64,000 nucleotides of DNA, from contig NZ_CAJJWO010000022.1 in assembly GCF_905196875.1 (NCBI RefSeq), positions 9,824 to 73,823 on the forward strand, in the 5' to 3' direction. Of the stretch, positions 18,994 through 26,660 are shown one piece after another; the stretch's first letter is position 1; each line of letters begins with the position of its first letter. The position numbers were made by a program, and so were the translations under genes. The notes beneath the pieces are model-generated. The model did no database searches. It saw only the letters and a program-made list of their open reading frames with translations, and had not been told where the DNA came from. Origin of the DNA: an uncultured Parabacteroides sp. (lineage in GTDB: Bacteria; Bacteroidota; Bacteroidia; Bacteroidales; Tannerellaceae).

Positions 18994-19063
18994 GTGTCCG
19001 ATAATGAACAGTGTGTCCGATATCGTTTCTTTTCCTTTCGTATATCCAAATATATCGGATATA
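18994..19063 (-). promoter_or_regulatory. Candidate upstream activator sites (TCCGATA repeats)
   Basis: GTGTCCGATA occurs at 18994-19003 and again at 19013-19022 (19 bp apart), and the inverted form TATCGGA at 19053-19059 sits in a dyad TATATCC (19041-19047) / GGATATA (19057-19063). They lie roughly 50-115 bp upstream of the -24 element, the usual place for enhancer sites of NtrC-type activators. The role is inferred from position. Confidence 0.6.
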
Positions 19064-19100
19064 TTCTGCTGCGATTGATCCGTATAAAACACAGATTTAT

Positions 19101-19108
19101 TACCTTTG
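19101..19108 (+). promoter_or_regulatory. Promoter -7 element of the M28 peptidase gene
   Basis: TACCTTTG fits TAnnTTTG, 51 nt before the chosen ATG at 19160. It supports that start over the in-frame ATG further upstream. Confidence 0.65.
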
Positions 19109-19159
19109 GTGGTCTTAGAAAACAACTTACACTTATGTGAAACCATAACAAAGATAGAA

Positions 19160-20659
19160 ATGAAAAGCTTATTGGTATTTTTGATGATCGGCGTATCATC
19201 CGTAATGGCCCAGAATGAGAAGATCGACCTGGCTGTCGCCCAAAAGATCAAGCAGGAAGAACAACTGAATTCCGACATAGAGCGGTTATCTTACCGCTTG
19301 CTGGACTATGCCGGTCCCCGCCTGACAGGGTCTGACGGGATGGAGAGAGGTTATAAAGTAGCCAAAGAAATGATGGAAGAGTACAACCTGTCTAATCCCC
19401 GCATCGAGTTTGCCCGTGACTGGCCGCGTGGCGGATGGGATATCGAAAAGGCTTACGCCGCAATGACGTTACCTTATTATATACCCATCTTTCCGGCTCC
19501 GGTAGCCTGGACGAACGGCACAAACGGACCGGTAAAAGGAAATGTCGTACTGATCACTGCCGCAAACAACGAAGAACTGCAGGCATTGAAAGGGACACTG
19601 AAAGGAAAGATCGTACTAATGCCGTCCGTTACGGATTATAAAATCAGTTTCGAACCTATGGCCCGTCGGCATACGGAAGAGTCTTTAAAGCAAACGGCTG
19701 AATATCCGATCACTAAAGTACAGCCCCGTCGCCGCAGACCCGCTCCGGCTATCGAAGGGAGCGAATTGTCTTATGCCGAAATATTGAATTTTGTACACCG
19801 GGAGAACCCGGCAGTCATTATCCATGAATCGGGGAATTACAGTGTTCCGGGATTAAACTTCCATAAGCTGGAAGAAGCCGGCCCCGTTCCTTGCGAACTG
19901 AATATTGCCTGCGAAAACCACGGCTTGATGGAACGCCTGATCAGGAACGGTGAAAAGGTAGAGATGGAAGTCGATATCGCCGTTAAATTCGAATCGGATC
20001 GCAAGATATATAACGTCATAGCCGAGATACCCGGCACCGACCCCAAACTGAAAGACGAACTGGTCATTATCGGCGGTCATCTGGACTGTTATCACATGAG
20101 TCCGGGGGCCGGTGACGATGGTGCCGGATTTATTGCCATGCTGGAAGCCATGCGTATACTGAAGGCTATCGGCGTACAACCGAGACGCACGATCCGTGTC
20201 GCTTTCTGGGGCGGTGAAGAAGTGGGCCTGCATGGTTCAAGCGGTTATGTGGAGCAGTTCGTACAAGATCCGGTCACTCTTGAAAAGAAAAAAGAATACA
20301 ATAAAATATCCGCCTATTTCAATTCAGACTACGGACCCGGAAAATTCAGAGGTATCTTTACACAAGATAACTTACAGGCTTATCCAATCTTTACCGACTG
20401 GATGCAACCATTTCTGGATACTGGTTTCACCACTGTTTCCAACCGGAGTGTGGGCAGCACCGACCATGTTCCTTTCGACAACGCAGGTATTCCGGCTTTC
20501 CAGTTTATACAAGACCCTATGGAATGGGGACGACACTCACACCGCACACAGGATTTTGCCGATCGCCTGGTACTAGACGATATACGACACAATGCTGTGA
20601 TCGTAGCCTGGTTTGTGTATAATGCCGCAATGCGGGATGAAATGATGCCTAGGAAATAG
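19160..20659 (+). CDS. Secreted M28 family metallopeptidase
   Basis: An exported zinc aminopeptidase/carboxypeptidase of family M28. The start is taken at MKSLLVFLMIGVSSVMAQ, a clean signal peptide; 18 residues of extra open frame upstream have no signal character and overlap the promoter. A protease-associated-type domain (about residues 120-260) precedes the peptidase domain. That domain has IIGGHLDCYH (zinc His), GAGDDGAG (bridging Asp), WGGEEVGLHG (catalytic and zinc Glu) and later GSTDHVPFD (zinc His). It would trim peptides in the periplasm or outside the cell. It is divergent from the tolC operon. Confidence 0.94.
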   Translation: MKSLLVFLMIGVSSVMAQNEKIDLAVAQKIKQEEQLNSDIERLSYRLLDYAGPRLTGSDGMERGYKVAKEMMEEYNLSNPRIEFARDWPRGGWDIEKAYAAMTLPYYIPIFPAPVAWTNGTNGPVKGNVVLITAANNEELQALKGTLKGKIVLMPSVTDYKISFEPMARRHTEESLKQTAEYPITKVQPRRRRPAPAIEGSELSYAEILNFVHRENPAVIIHESGNYSVPGLNFHKLEEAGPVPCELNIACENHGLMERLIRNGEKVEMEVDIAVKFESDRKIYNVIAEIPGTDPKLKDELVIIGGHLDCYHMSPGAGDDGAGFIAMLEAMRILKAIGVQPRRTIRVAFWGGEEVGLHGSSGYVEQFVQDPVTLEKKKEYNKISAYFNSDYGPGKFRGIFTQDNLQAYPIFTDWMQPFLDTGFTTVSNRSVGSTDHVPFDNAGIPAFQFIQDPMEWGRHSHRTQDFADRLVLDDIRHNAVIVAWFVYNAAMRDEMMPRK

Positions 20660-20685
20660 GATAGCGCAATTATTGTCAATAATGA

Positions 20686-20717
20686 GCCAATTTGCTAATG
20701 TGCCAATATGCCAATGG
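20686..20717. repeat. Four tandem copies of an 8-bp GCCAATNN repeat
   Basis: GCCAATTT, GCTAATGT, GCCAATAT and GCCAATGG follow one another without gaps, 27 bp after the peptidase stop. Function unknown. Confidence 0.75.
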
Positions 20718-20862
20718 AGATAGCAATAGGTTCTATTATTTTCAGATGTGAGTGTTTCACATATTGACAAAAATGAAATATTTCTAAAGGAAAGAGTTAA
20801 CAAGTAACAGTCAGCCATTATGATCAAACTAGTATTAATTGGATAATCAGAAATAGTCTCTC

Positions 20863-20900
20863 AACAAGGCAACGCCTTGTTAAAGACAATCTTCGATTGT
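20863..20900 (+). other. Two adjacent short hairpins
   Basis: AACAAGGC (20863-20870), loop AAC, GCCTTGTT (20874-20881) is a perfect 8-bp stem. ACAATC, loop TTC, GATTGT follows at 20886-20900. There is no T-run, so they are not a classical terminator. Confidence 0.6.
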
Positions 20901-21015
20901 TCAAGACCTTCTATGTTTGGCAGAAAAACCTAGCTGTTACCAGATATTTATCAACTGAAAAACATCCATCTTCATTAATCACTTTTCAGACCAATATTTC
21001 TGATATACAGCAACA

Positions 21016-21071
21016 TACACTGAAGTTCTGTTCGGGGAATATATTTCCTTCAGATACGGAACTTCAGTGTA
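21016..21071. repeat. 13-bp perfect inverted repeat
   Basis: TACACTGAAGTTC (21016-21028) is exactly complementary to GAACTTCAGTGTA (21059-21071). The 30-nt loop contains a smaller dyad (GGAA-TATAT-TTCC). It could be an RNA structure or a footprint of a mobile element; no transposase gene is near. Confidence 0.75.
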
Positions 21072-21132
21072 AAGTATTAAGGTATAGCACCTTTCGTCTT
21101 AAAAGTGATTTATGAAGATAGAGCAAAAAATA

Positions 21133-21416
21133 TACCCTACTTAGTAATTGAACATACCCTTTAGGGAAGAAAAGCTTACCCTATAGAGTGAATGATCCAG
21201 CCCTATAGTGTAACAATTCCTGCTTAACTATACCATCGGCTTGTCTTAGGCTAGCTAGCTCCCGGAGCTATTCCCTGTGGCTGCCGGAGCTATTTCAAAT
21301 GAGTGCCGAGCCATTTTATTTAGCTACCTAGCTATTTCCGAAAACCTGCCGACCTATTAGCTAAAAGCTGCCGGGCTTTTCTTAATAATATGCCGGACAC
21401 TATCTGACAGAAGCTA
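21133..21416. repeat. Degenerate 22-bp periodic array, about 13 units
   Basis: TACCCT at 21133, 21155 and 21177 and AGCCCT at 21199 are exactly 22 bp apart. GAGCTA at 21265 and 21287 keeps the same phase, then GAGCCA 21308, TAGCTA 21329, GACCTA 21351 and GGGCTT 21373 continue at 21-22 bp. The units at 21221 and 21243 are inferred from phase. Many units contain small dyads (CCCTTTAGGG, AGCTCC-C-GGAGCT, TAGCTACCTAGCTA). A period not divisible by three argues against coding. The array ends just before the DUF2867 promoter. Confidence 0.7.
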
Positions 21417-21432
21417 TCCTGTTTTCAAAACA

Positions 21433-21463
21433 GTTGAGTTATCCCAGAAATAAACTATATTTG
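21433..21463 (+). promoter_or_regulatory. Promoter of the DUF2867 gene
   Basis: GTTG at 21433-21436, 19 nt, then TATATTTG at 21456-21463, close to TTTG-N19-TAnnTTTG. It is preceded by a palindrome CTGTTTT-C-AAAACAG (21419-21433). Confidence 0.7.
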
Positions 21464-21492
21464 TATCTATTTAATTCATAAACAAATACATC

Positions 21493-22017
21493 ATGAAAGT
21501 CAAAAATTCGACAATCCCTGCGGACAGCCTGATAAACAAATACCTCCCGGCAAACTATTCGGATGCATTTGAATGTGAAATAACCACGAAGAAAAAGATC
21601 ACTGCGGATGATATTCTGATCTCACTCTGGACGGATATGCCGGATTGGATTAACAAACTCTTTAAACTGCGCAATTTATTGGTAAAACCATTCGGCCTCC
21701 AAGCCGGAGAAAAGGAAAAGCCGGACATTGAAAGATGTATCCGGACAGGAGAAAAGACTCCTTTAGCCAACATCACCGACAAATCACCCAACGAAACCAT
21801 TATGCAGTTGGACGACAAACACCTCTGCGCTTATCTATCCATTCACCTCGAAGAACTCGGAGATAACCGCAAAAAGATCAGATGTATCACCGTCGTACAT
21901 TTTCATTACTGGCTGGGATATGCCTACTTCTATGCGATAGCTCCTTTCCATTATCTGGTAGTAAGAGGGATGTTGAAACACATCCTGCGACCGGAGGTTA
22001 TAAAAACAAATAAATAG
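21493..22017 (+). CDS. DUF2867 family protein
   Basis: A 174-residue protein without signal peptide. The end, FHYWLGYAYFYAIAPFHYLV followed by RGMLKHIL, is typical of DUF2867 proteins, whose C-terminal helix lies next to a short hydrophobic stretch. The central segment (TADDILISLWTDMPDWINKL) is also family-like. The molecular function is unknown. It is a single gene with its own promoter, downstream of the 22-bp array. Confidence 0.8.
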   Translation: MKVKNSTIPADSLINKYLPANYSDAFECEITTKKKITADDILISLWTDMPDWINKLFKLRNLLVKPFGLQAGEKEKPDIERCIRTGEKTPLANITDKSPNETIMQLDDKHLCAYLSIHLEELGDNRKKIRCITVVHFHYWLGYAYFYAIAPFHYLVVRGMLKHILRPEVIKTNK

Positions 22018-22207
22018 CAGATTTACAGCTTCTCTGATTGAAATTTGAAAGCTTTTGACCGATAACTGTAACTCGGCCAATATGAATTTATGTTCCTTTG
22101 CCTACAAAAAAACAGTTAAAATGATGCACTCATTTAAGGGATACAGCCCTTTTCTGAATCACATTATTAAGATTGCTCCTGTCAACGGTAAGGACAATAA
22201 ATAAAAA

Positions 22208-25200
22208 ATGCTATATATCATGAGAAATGTATCTTTATTATGTGTCTTGTTTTCGTGGCTGCTCTCTGCTTGCAGCGGACCTTCAAACTATTTTGAACCC
22301 GAAAAACAAAATGCGCTTCGTGCACCTTCCTTTCCTCTGGTAACGATCGATCCGTATACCAGCGTCTGGTCGTTTACCGACAAACTGAATGAGGATGCAA
22401 CCCGTCATTGGACAGGTAAAAAAGCTCCGTTACTCGGTGTTGTCCGCGTAGACGGTCAATCTTACCGTTTTATGGGAGTAGAAGACCTTCCGCTGAAAGT
22501 AATTATTCCCACTGCTGCCAAAGAAAAATGGGAAGCCGCCTATACGGAAAAAGAACCGGCAGCCAACTGGGTAAAACCGGACTTCAACGATGCTGCATGG
22601 ACCAAAGGACAAGCTGCTTTCGGTACTCCTGACATGCCCGACCTGTCCACCCCCTGGAACAGCAAAGACATCTGGGTAAGAAGAACATTCGATCTCTCGG
22701 ATGATTACACTGCACAATCCGTATATCTCGAATATTCTCACGACGATATCTTTGAATTATATATTAACGGCATACAAGTAATCTCGACAGGCTATGTATG
22801 GAAAAACAATGTATTATCCGAACTTCCCGCCGAAGTAAAGGCAACATTGAAACCCGGCAAAAATGTAATTGCCGCTCATTGCCATAACAAAACCGGAGGA
22901 GGATACGTAGACTTCGGTCTGTTCACCAAAGAAGAAAACAAAACGTTCTTCAATGAAGCTGCCACCCAGAAGTCGGTCAACGTACTGCCTACACAGACTT
23001 TCTATACCTTCGAATGCGGCCCGGTCGAACTGGACGTTATTTTCACTTCCCCTCTATTAATGGATGATCTGGACCTGATGACACGTCCGGTCAATTATAT
23101 CTCTTACCAGGCTAAATCGTTGGATGGCCGGAAACATGACGTACAAATTTATATGGAGGCTACTCCTCAGCTGGCCGTTAACACTGATAACCAGTCGGTA
23201 TCTTTCGACCGGAATGAGAAAAACAATATCACCTATCTGAAAACAGGAACAATCGAACAGCCTGTACTGGGTCGTAAAGGGGATGACGTACGTATCGACT
23301 GGGGATATTTCTACCTGGCAGCCGGCACAGATGCTAACACAACCATGACAATGGGACAGTATCATGCAACCAAACAAGACTTTGCCGCTAACGGAAAACT
23401 GCCTGTTAACACAACTGCAGAAGGACTTTCATCCGACATGCAGAATGAGATGAGCGTATTGGCCTACTGCCACGACCTGGGAGCCGTATCCTCTCCCGTC
23501 AGCAATTACCTGATGATCGGATATGACGACCTGTATGCTATCCAATATTTCAACGACAACCGCATGGCCTATTGGAAACACAACGGTCAGAAAAATATCG
23601 AGCAGGCGTTTGAAGAAGCAAACAACGATTATGCTTCGATTATGAAACGTTGCCGTCAGTTCGATACACAGATGATGAACGATGCAGAGAAAGCCGGCGG
23701 TAAGGAATACGCCGAACTTTGTGCCATTTCCTATCGTCAATCCATTGCTGCCCATAAACTGGTAGAAGACAAAGAAGGCAATCTGTTGTTCCTTTCTAAA
23801 GAGAACTTCAGCAACGGTTCTATCGGTACAGTCGATATTACCTATCCTTCGTCACCTTTGTTCCTGATATACAATCCTGAATTACTGAAAGGAATGATGA
23901 CGCCTATTTTCTATTACAGTGAAAGTGGCAAGTGGAACAAACCGTTTGCAGCCCACGATGTAGGTACTTATCCGTTGGCTAACGGACAAACTTACGGTGG
24001 CGACATGCCGGTGGAAGAAAGCGGCAACATGCTGATCCTAACAACAGCGATCGCCCTTCGTGAAGGAAATGCCGAATTTGCCAAGAAACACTGGGAGACA
24101 TTGACAACCTGGGCGAACTATCTGCTTAAAGAAGGCCTCGATCCTGAGAACCAGCTTTGTACGGACGACTTTGCCGGACACTTTGCACACAATGCAAACC
24201 TTTCCATCAAAGCGATCATGGGTATAGCCGGATACGGTAAACTGGCCGATATGCTGGGCGATAAGGTTACTGCCGAAAAATATATTTCCGCCGCTAAAGA
24301 GATGGCGATGAAATGGGCTGCCATGGCAAATGCCGGCGATCACTATCGCCTGACCTTCGACCAACCGGCTACCTGGAGCCAGAAATATAACCTGATATGG
24401 GACAAACTGTTCGGAATGGGTATCTTCCCGCAGGAAATCGCCGGTAAAGAGATGGCTTACTACCTGACCCAACAGAACACGTACGGTCTGCCGCTCGACA
24501 GCCGTAAGACCTATACGAAAGCAGACTGGATCCTCTGGACAGCTTGCCTGACAGACAATATGAACGATTTTACCCAATTGGTATCACCCGTTTATAAATA
24601 TGCAAACGAAACCAATACCCGCATGCCGTTAAGCGACTGGTATGAAACGACAAACGCAAATTCAGTCGGTTTCCGTGCCCGTTCGGTTGTAGGCGGTTTG
24701 TTTATGAAGATGCTTGAAAAACAAATGTATAAGGGAGCCCCAGCGGTGGCTCCTTCTTTGACCGATGCACCTGCAATGCAAAAAAGTGAACTATTTATGG
24801 AATTACCGGACAATTGCCCGACCCCCGACGGTATGGCGACTGCTCCGAACGGTGATCTGATCCTGGCTTGCCCGAACTTCGCCGATTTGTCGAAGCCGGC
24901 TTGCCTGATGCGTATCACAAAAGATGGGAAGATTGATAAATGGTTAGATGTACCGGTATTACCGGAAACGGGCTGGGCCGCTCCGATGGGAATCACATTC
25001 GACGACGAGGGTAATTTATTTATCTGTGATAACCAGGGATGGAGCGGTGCCCCCAAAGCCCAAAACAAAGGAAGGTTGTTGTGTTTAAAGCTGAAAGATG
25101 GCAGGTTAGACGAAACCATTGTGGTTGCTTCAGGAATGGAGCACCCCAATGGGGTTCGTTTTCGCGATGGGAAGCTGTATGTGACACAGAGCAGCTTGTC

Positions 25201-25762
25201 TTCCATCGAAGATCCGTCGGGACTGCTTGTCAGCGGCGTATATTGTTTTGACAAGAATGACAAGAACATAAAAGTAACCAATACGAAAGCAGATAAAAAC
25301 CTGATCACCACCGTCATCACCAAGAACAAGGATGTACAGTACGGACTGGATGGTATTGTTTTCGATAAGGAAGGTAATTTATATGTCGGCAACTTCGGTG
25401 ATGGAACGATCCACCGGATAACAATGGATGCCAACGGCAGCGTTACCGGCAATGAGATCTGGGCGCAGGATCCCTCACAGCTACGTACCACCGATGGAAT
25501 GTGTATCGACGACGACGGAAATATCTGGGTAGCCGATTTCTCGGAGAATGCAGTTGCCCGCATCGATAAGAACGGCCGCATTCAACGTATCGCCCAAAGT
25601 CCGGATTGCGACGGAAGCGACGGCGGACTCGACCAGCCGGGAGAACCGATCGTATGGAACGGCCAGGTAATCGTTTCCTGCTTCGATATCGTAACAGGCC
25701 CCGACAAAGTAAATACCGGACACGACAAGCCTTTTACACTAGCTAAATTGCAACTTAACTAA
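22208..25762 (+). CDS. GtaA-like (DUF4965/DUF5127) protein fused to SMP-30 lactonase-like propeller
   Basis: A 1184-residue lipoprotein (lipobox LSAC). The first part to about residue 840 is the DUF4964/DUF5127/DUF4965/DUF1793 set (glutaminase A-like, six-hairpin barrel), with a jelly-roll insert at about 150-240 (SVYLEYSHDDIFELYINGIQ). From about residue 858 it continues as an SMP-30/gluconolactonase-like propeller (GMATAPNGDLILACPNF, MGITFDDEGNLFICDN, GMCIDDDGNIWVADFS). This is a fusion, since GtaA-like proteins usually end near residue 840. An A-rich stretch before the first ATG supports it; a second ATG at 22220 starts the signal peptide proper and is equally possible. It heads a colinear catabolic cluster and probably releases or opens a sugar or lactone outside the cytosol. 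Confidence 0.88.
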   Translation: MLYIMRNVSLLCVLFSWLLSACSGPSNYFEPEKQNALRAPSFPLVTIDPYTSVWSFTDKLNEDATRHWTGKKAPLLGVVRVDGQSYRFMGVEDLPLKVIIPTAAKEKWEAAYTEKEPAANWVKPDFNDAAWTKGQAAFGTPDMPDLSTPWNSKDIWVRRTFDLSDDYTAQSVYLEYSHDDIFELYINGIQVISTGYVWKNNVLSELPAEVKATLKPGKNVIAAHCHNKTGGGYVDFGLFTKEENKTFFNEAATQKSVNVLPTQTFYTFECGPVELDVIFTSPLLMDDLDLMTRPVNYISYQAKSLDGRKHDVQIYMEATPQLAVNTDNQSVSFDRNEKNNITYLKTGTIEQPVLGRKGDDVRIDWGYFYLAAGTDANTTMTMGQYHATKQDFAANGKLPVNTTAEGLSSDMQNEMSVLAYCHDLGAVSSPVSNYLMIGYDDLYAIQYFNDNRMAYWKHNGQKNIEQAFEEANNDYASIMKRCRQFDTQMMNDAEKAGGKEYAELCAISYRQSIAAHKLVEDKEGNLLFLSKENFSNGSIGTVDITYPSSPLFLIYNPELLKGMMTPIFYYSESGKWNKPFAAHDVGTYPLANGQTYGGDMPVEESGNMLILTTAIALREGNAEFAKKHWETLTTWANYLLKEGLDPENQLCTDDFAGHFAHNANLSIKAIMGIAGYGKLADMLGDKVTAEKYISAAKEMAMKWAAMANAGDHYRLTFDQPATWSQKYNLIWDKLFGMGIFPQEIAGKEMAYYLTQQNTYGLPLDSRKTYTKADWILWTACLTDNMNDFTQLVSPVYKYANETNTRMPLSDWYETTNANSVGFRARSVVGGLFMKMLEKQMYKGAPAVAPSLTDAPAMQKSELFMELPDNCPTPDGMATAPNGDLILACPNFADLSKPACLMRITKDGKIDKWLDVPVLPETGWAAPMGITFDDEGNLFICDNQGWSGAPKAQNKGRLLCLKLKDGRLDETIVVASGMEHPNGVRFRDGKLYVTQSSLSSIEDPSGLLVSGVYCFDKNDKNIKVTNTKADKNLITTVITKNKDVQYGLDGIVFDKEGNLYVGNFGDGTIHRITMDANGSVTGNEIWAQDPSQLRTTDGMCIDDDGNIWVADFSENAVARIDKNGRIQRIAQSPDCDGSDGGLDQPGEPIVWNGQVIVSCFDIVTGPDKVNTGHDKPFTLAKLQLN

Positions 25763-25780
25763 CAGATTAACCATAATATC

Positions 25781-26167
25781 ATGAAACACTACTTATCTAC
25801 ATTTGCCGGATCGGCCATATGCGGAGGTTTTGCTTTCGGCATCTGGCCGGAGCTTTGGAAAACCTACGGCCTCATGGGAGGATGGCTGGCGGCTACACTT
25901 ATTATCGGGATCATGTGGTACATGAACCATTACAACGGAGCCATCCTGAACCCGGAAGGGAAGATATGGCTCGACCAGGGATGGTGTATAGGTTCTGCCG
26001 GCATAACCTGGGGGATCGTCCGTTTCCAGGGCGACATCACACAATTCTTTCTGGCTGCTCCCACCCTGCTTTGTTGCCTGATCGGGGGAGCGTTAGCCGG
26101 TCTGACCATCTGGGCGATGCGTTCGTGCGGTAACCGCCTGTCAAAAGAGGAGGAGACAACGATATGA
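25781..26167 (+). CDS. Small four-helix membrane protein, putative transporter subunit 1
   Basis: A 128-residue, very hydrophobic protein with about four transmembrane helices (for example SAICGGFAFGIWPELWKTYG, GWLAATLIIGIMWYMNHYNG) and a charged tail (RLSKEEETTI). The stop overlaps the start of the next gene (ATGA). The two proteins share the pattern GGF/WxAAxLIIGxxWxxNH, so they look like paralogous halves of one complex. Size and pairing recall the small membrane proteins of Listeria polyol operons annotated as Lin0368 family putative glycerol transporter subunit; I could not confirm this by alignment. With a kinase and dehydrogenase just downstream and no other transporter in the cluster, uptake of the substrate is the natural guess. 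Confidence 0.8.
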   Translation: MKHYLSTFAGSAICGGFAFGIWPELWKTYGLMGGWLAATLIIGIMWYMNHYNGAILNPEGKIWLDQGWCIGSAGITWGIVRFQGDITQFFLAAPTLLCCLIGGALAGLTIWAMRSCGNRLSKEEETTI

Positions 26168-26643
26168 GCGAATGGTTACAGACTTACAATGAGTTGTTCG
26201 GCATGTACAATGCCGGCATCATCACCAGTATATTCGGCTCGTTTGCCGTTACTTTCACGGTCATACTCAGCTGGCCGAAGCTGGTAAAAGACTTTGGCCC
26301 GATAGGTGGCTTTATGGCTGCTGCGTTAATTATCGGAACATTCTGGCTGGTAAACCATAAACTCCCCGGCTTCGGTTTCTCCACCGGCCTGGCCCTGGAT
26401 GCAAACGGACTGCCGATGCAGTTCAGCCTGATTCACCAAGGTGCACGCGGTAGTGCTCCGTGGGTAGATATGGGTTGGGCCATTGCGATGGGATTTGTGG
26501 TTTGCGATACGCTCTGTGCCCCGAAAGGTCAGCGTCTGGGCTTATTGAAAGAAGCATTCCCGCGCTGGGTGGTTATCATAGCCGGAGGAATCGTTGGGGG
26601 TATCCTGGTCGGGCTGACCGGATATACGAATGCTGCATTATAA
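26164..26643 (+). CDS. Small four-helix membrane protein, putative transporter subunit 2
   Basis: A 159-residue membrane protein translationally coupled to the preceding one (4-bp overlap). It has about four helices (GIITSIFGSFAVTFTVILSW, GFMAAALIIGTFWLVNHKL, VVIIAGGIVGGILVGLTGYT) and a soluble loop of roughly 40 residues between helices two and three (SLIHQGARGSAPWVDMGWA). The segment GPIGGFMAAALIIGTFWLVN matches GLMGGWLAATLIIGIMWYMN of its neighbour, which shows common origin. By context it is part of a sugar or polyol uptake system. It is otherwise unrecognised. Confidence 0.8.
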   Translation: MSEWLQTYNELFGMYNAGIITSIFGSFAVTFTVILSWPKLVKDFGPIGGFMAAALIIGTFWLVNHKLPGFGFSTGLALDANGLPMQFSLIHQGARGSAPWVDMGWAIAMGFVVCDTLCAPKGQRLGLLKEAFPRWVVIIAGGIVGGILVGLTGYTNAAL

Positions 26644-26660
26644 ATAATATTCTATAGACC

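Larger units (their letters stand above)
20660..21492. other. Gene-free region with several repeat structures
   Basis: An 833-bp gap without a credible gene. It holds, in order, an 8-bp tandem repeat (20686-20717), two small hairpins (20863-20900), a 13-bp inverted repeat (21016-21071), a degenerate 22-bp periodic array (21133-21416) and the promoter of the DUF2867 gene. A short open frame at 20897-21115 covers the inverted repeat and shows no protein-like features. Confidence 0.8.

Noticed and set aside
20897..21115. 72-codon frame after the M28 peptidase
   Set aside because: It spans the 13-bp inverted repeat, has no recognisable protein features and no promoter of its own.
21133..21416. 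Possible CRISPR array
   Set aside because: The period is only 22 bp, there is no constant repeat separated by unique spacers, and no cas gene is present. The same holds for the arrays at 29946 and 44446.
24592..25581. 329-codon frame antisense to the SMP-30 part of the fusion
   Set aside because: Serine/proline-rich shadow composition with no domain; the plus strand has clear propeller repeats.
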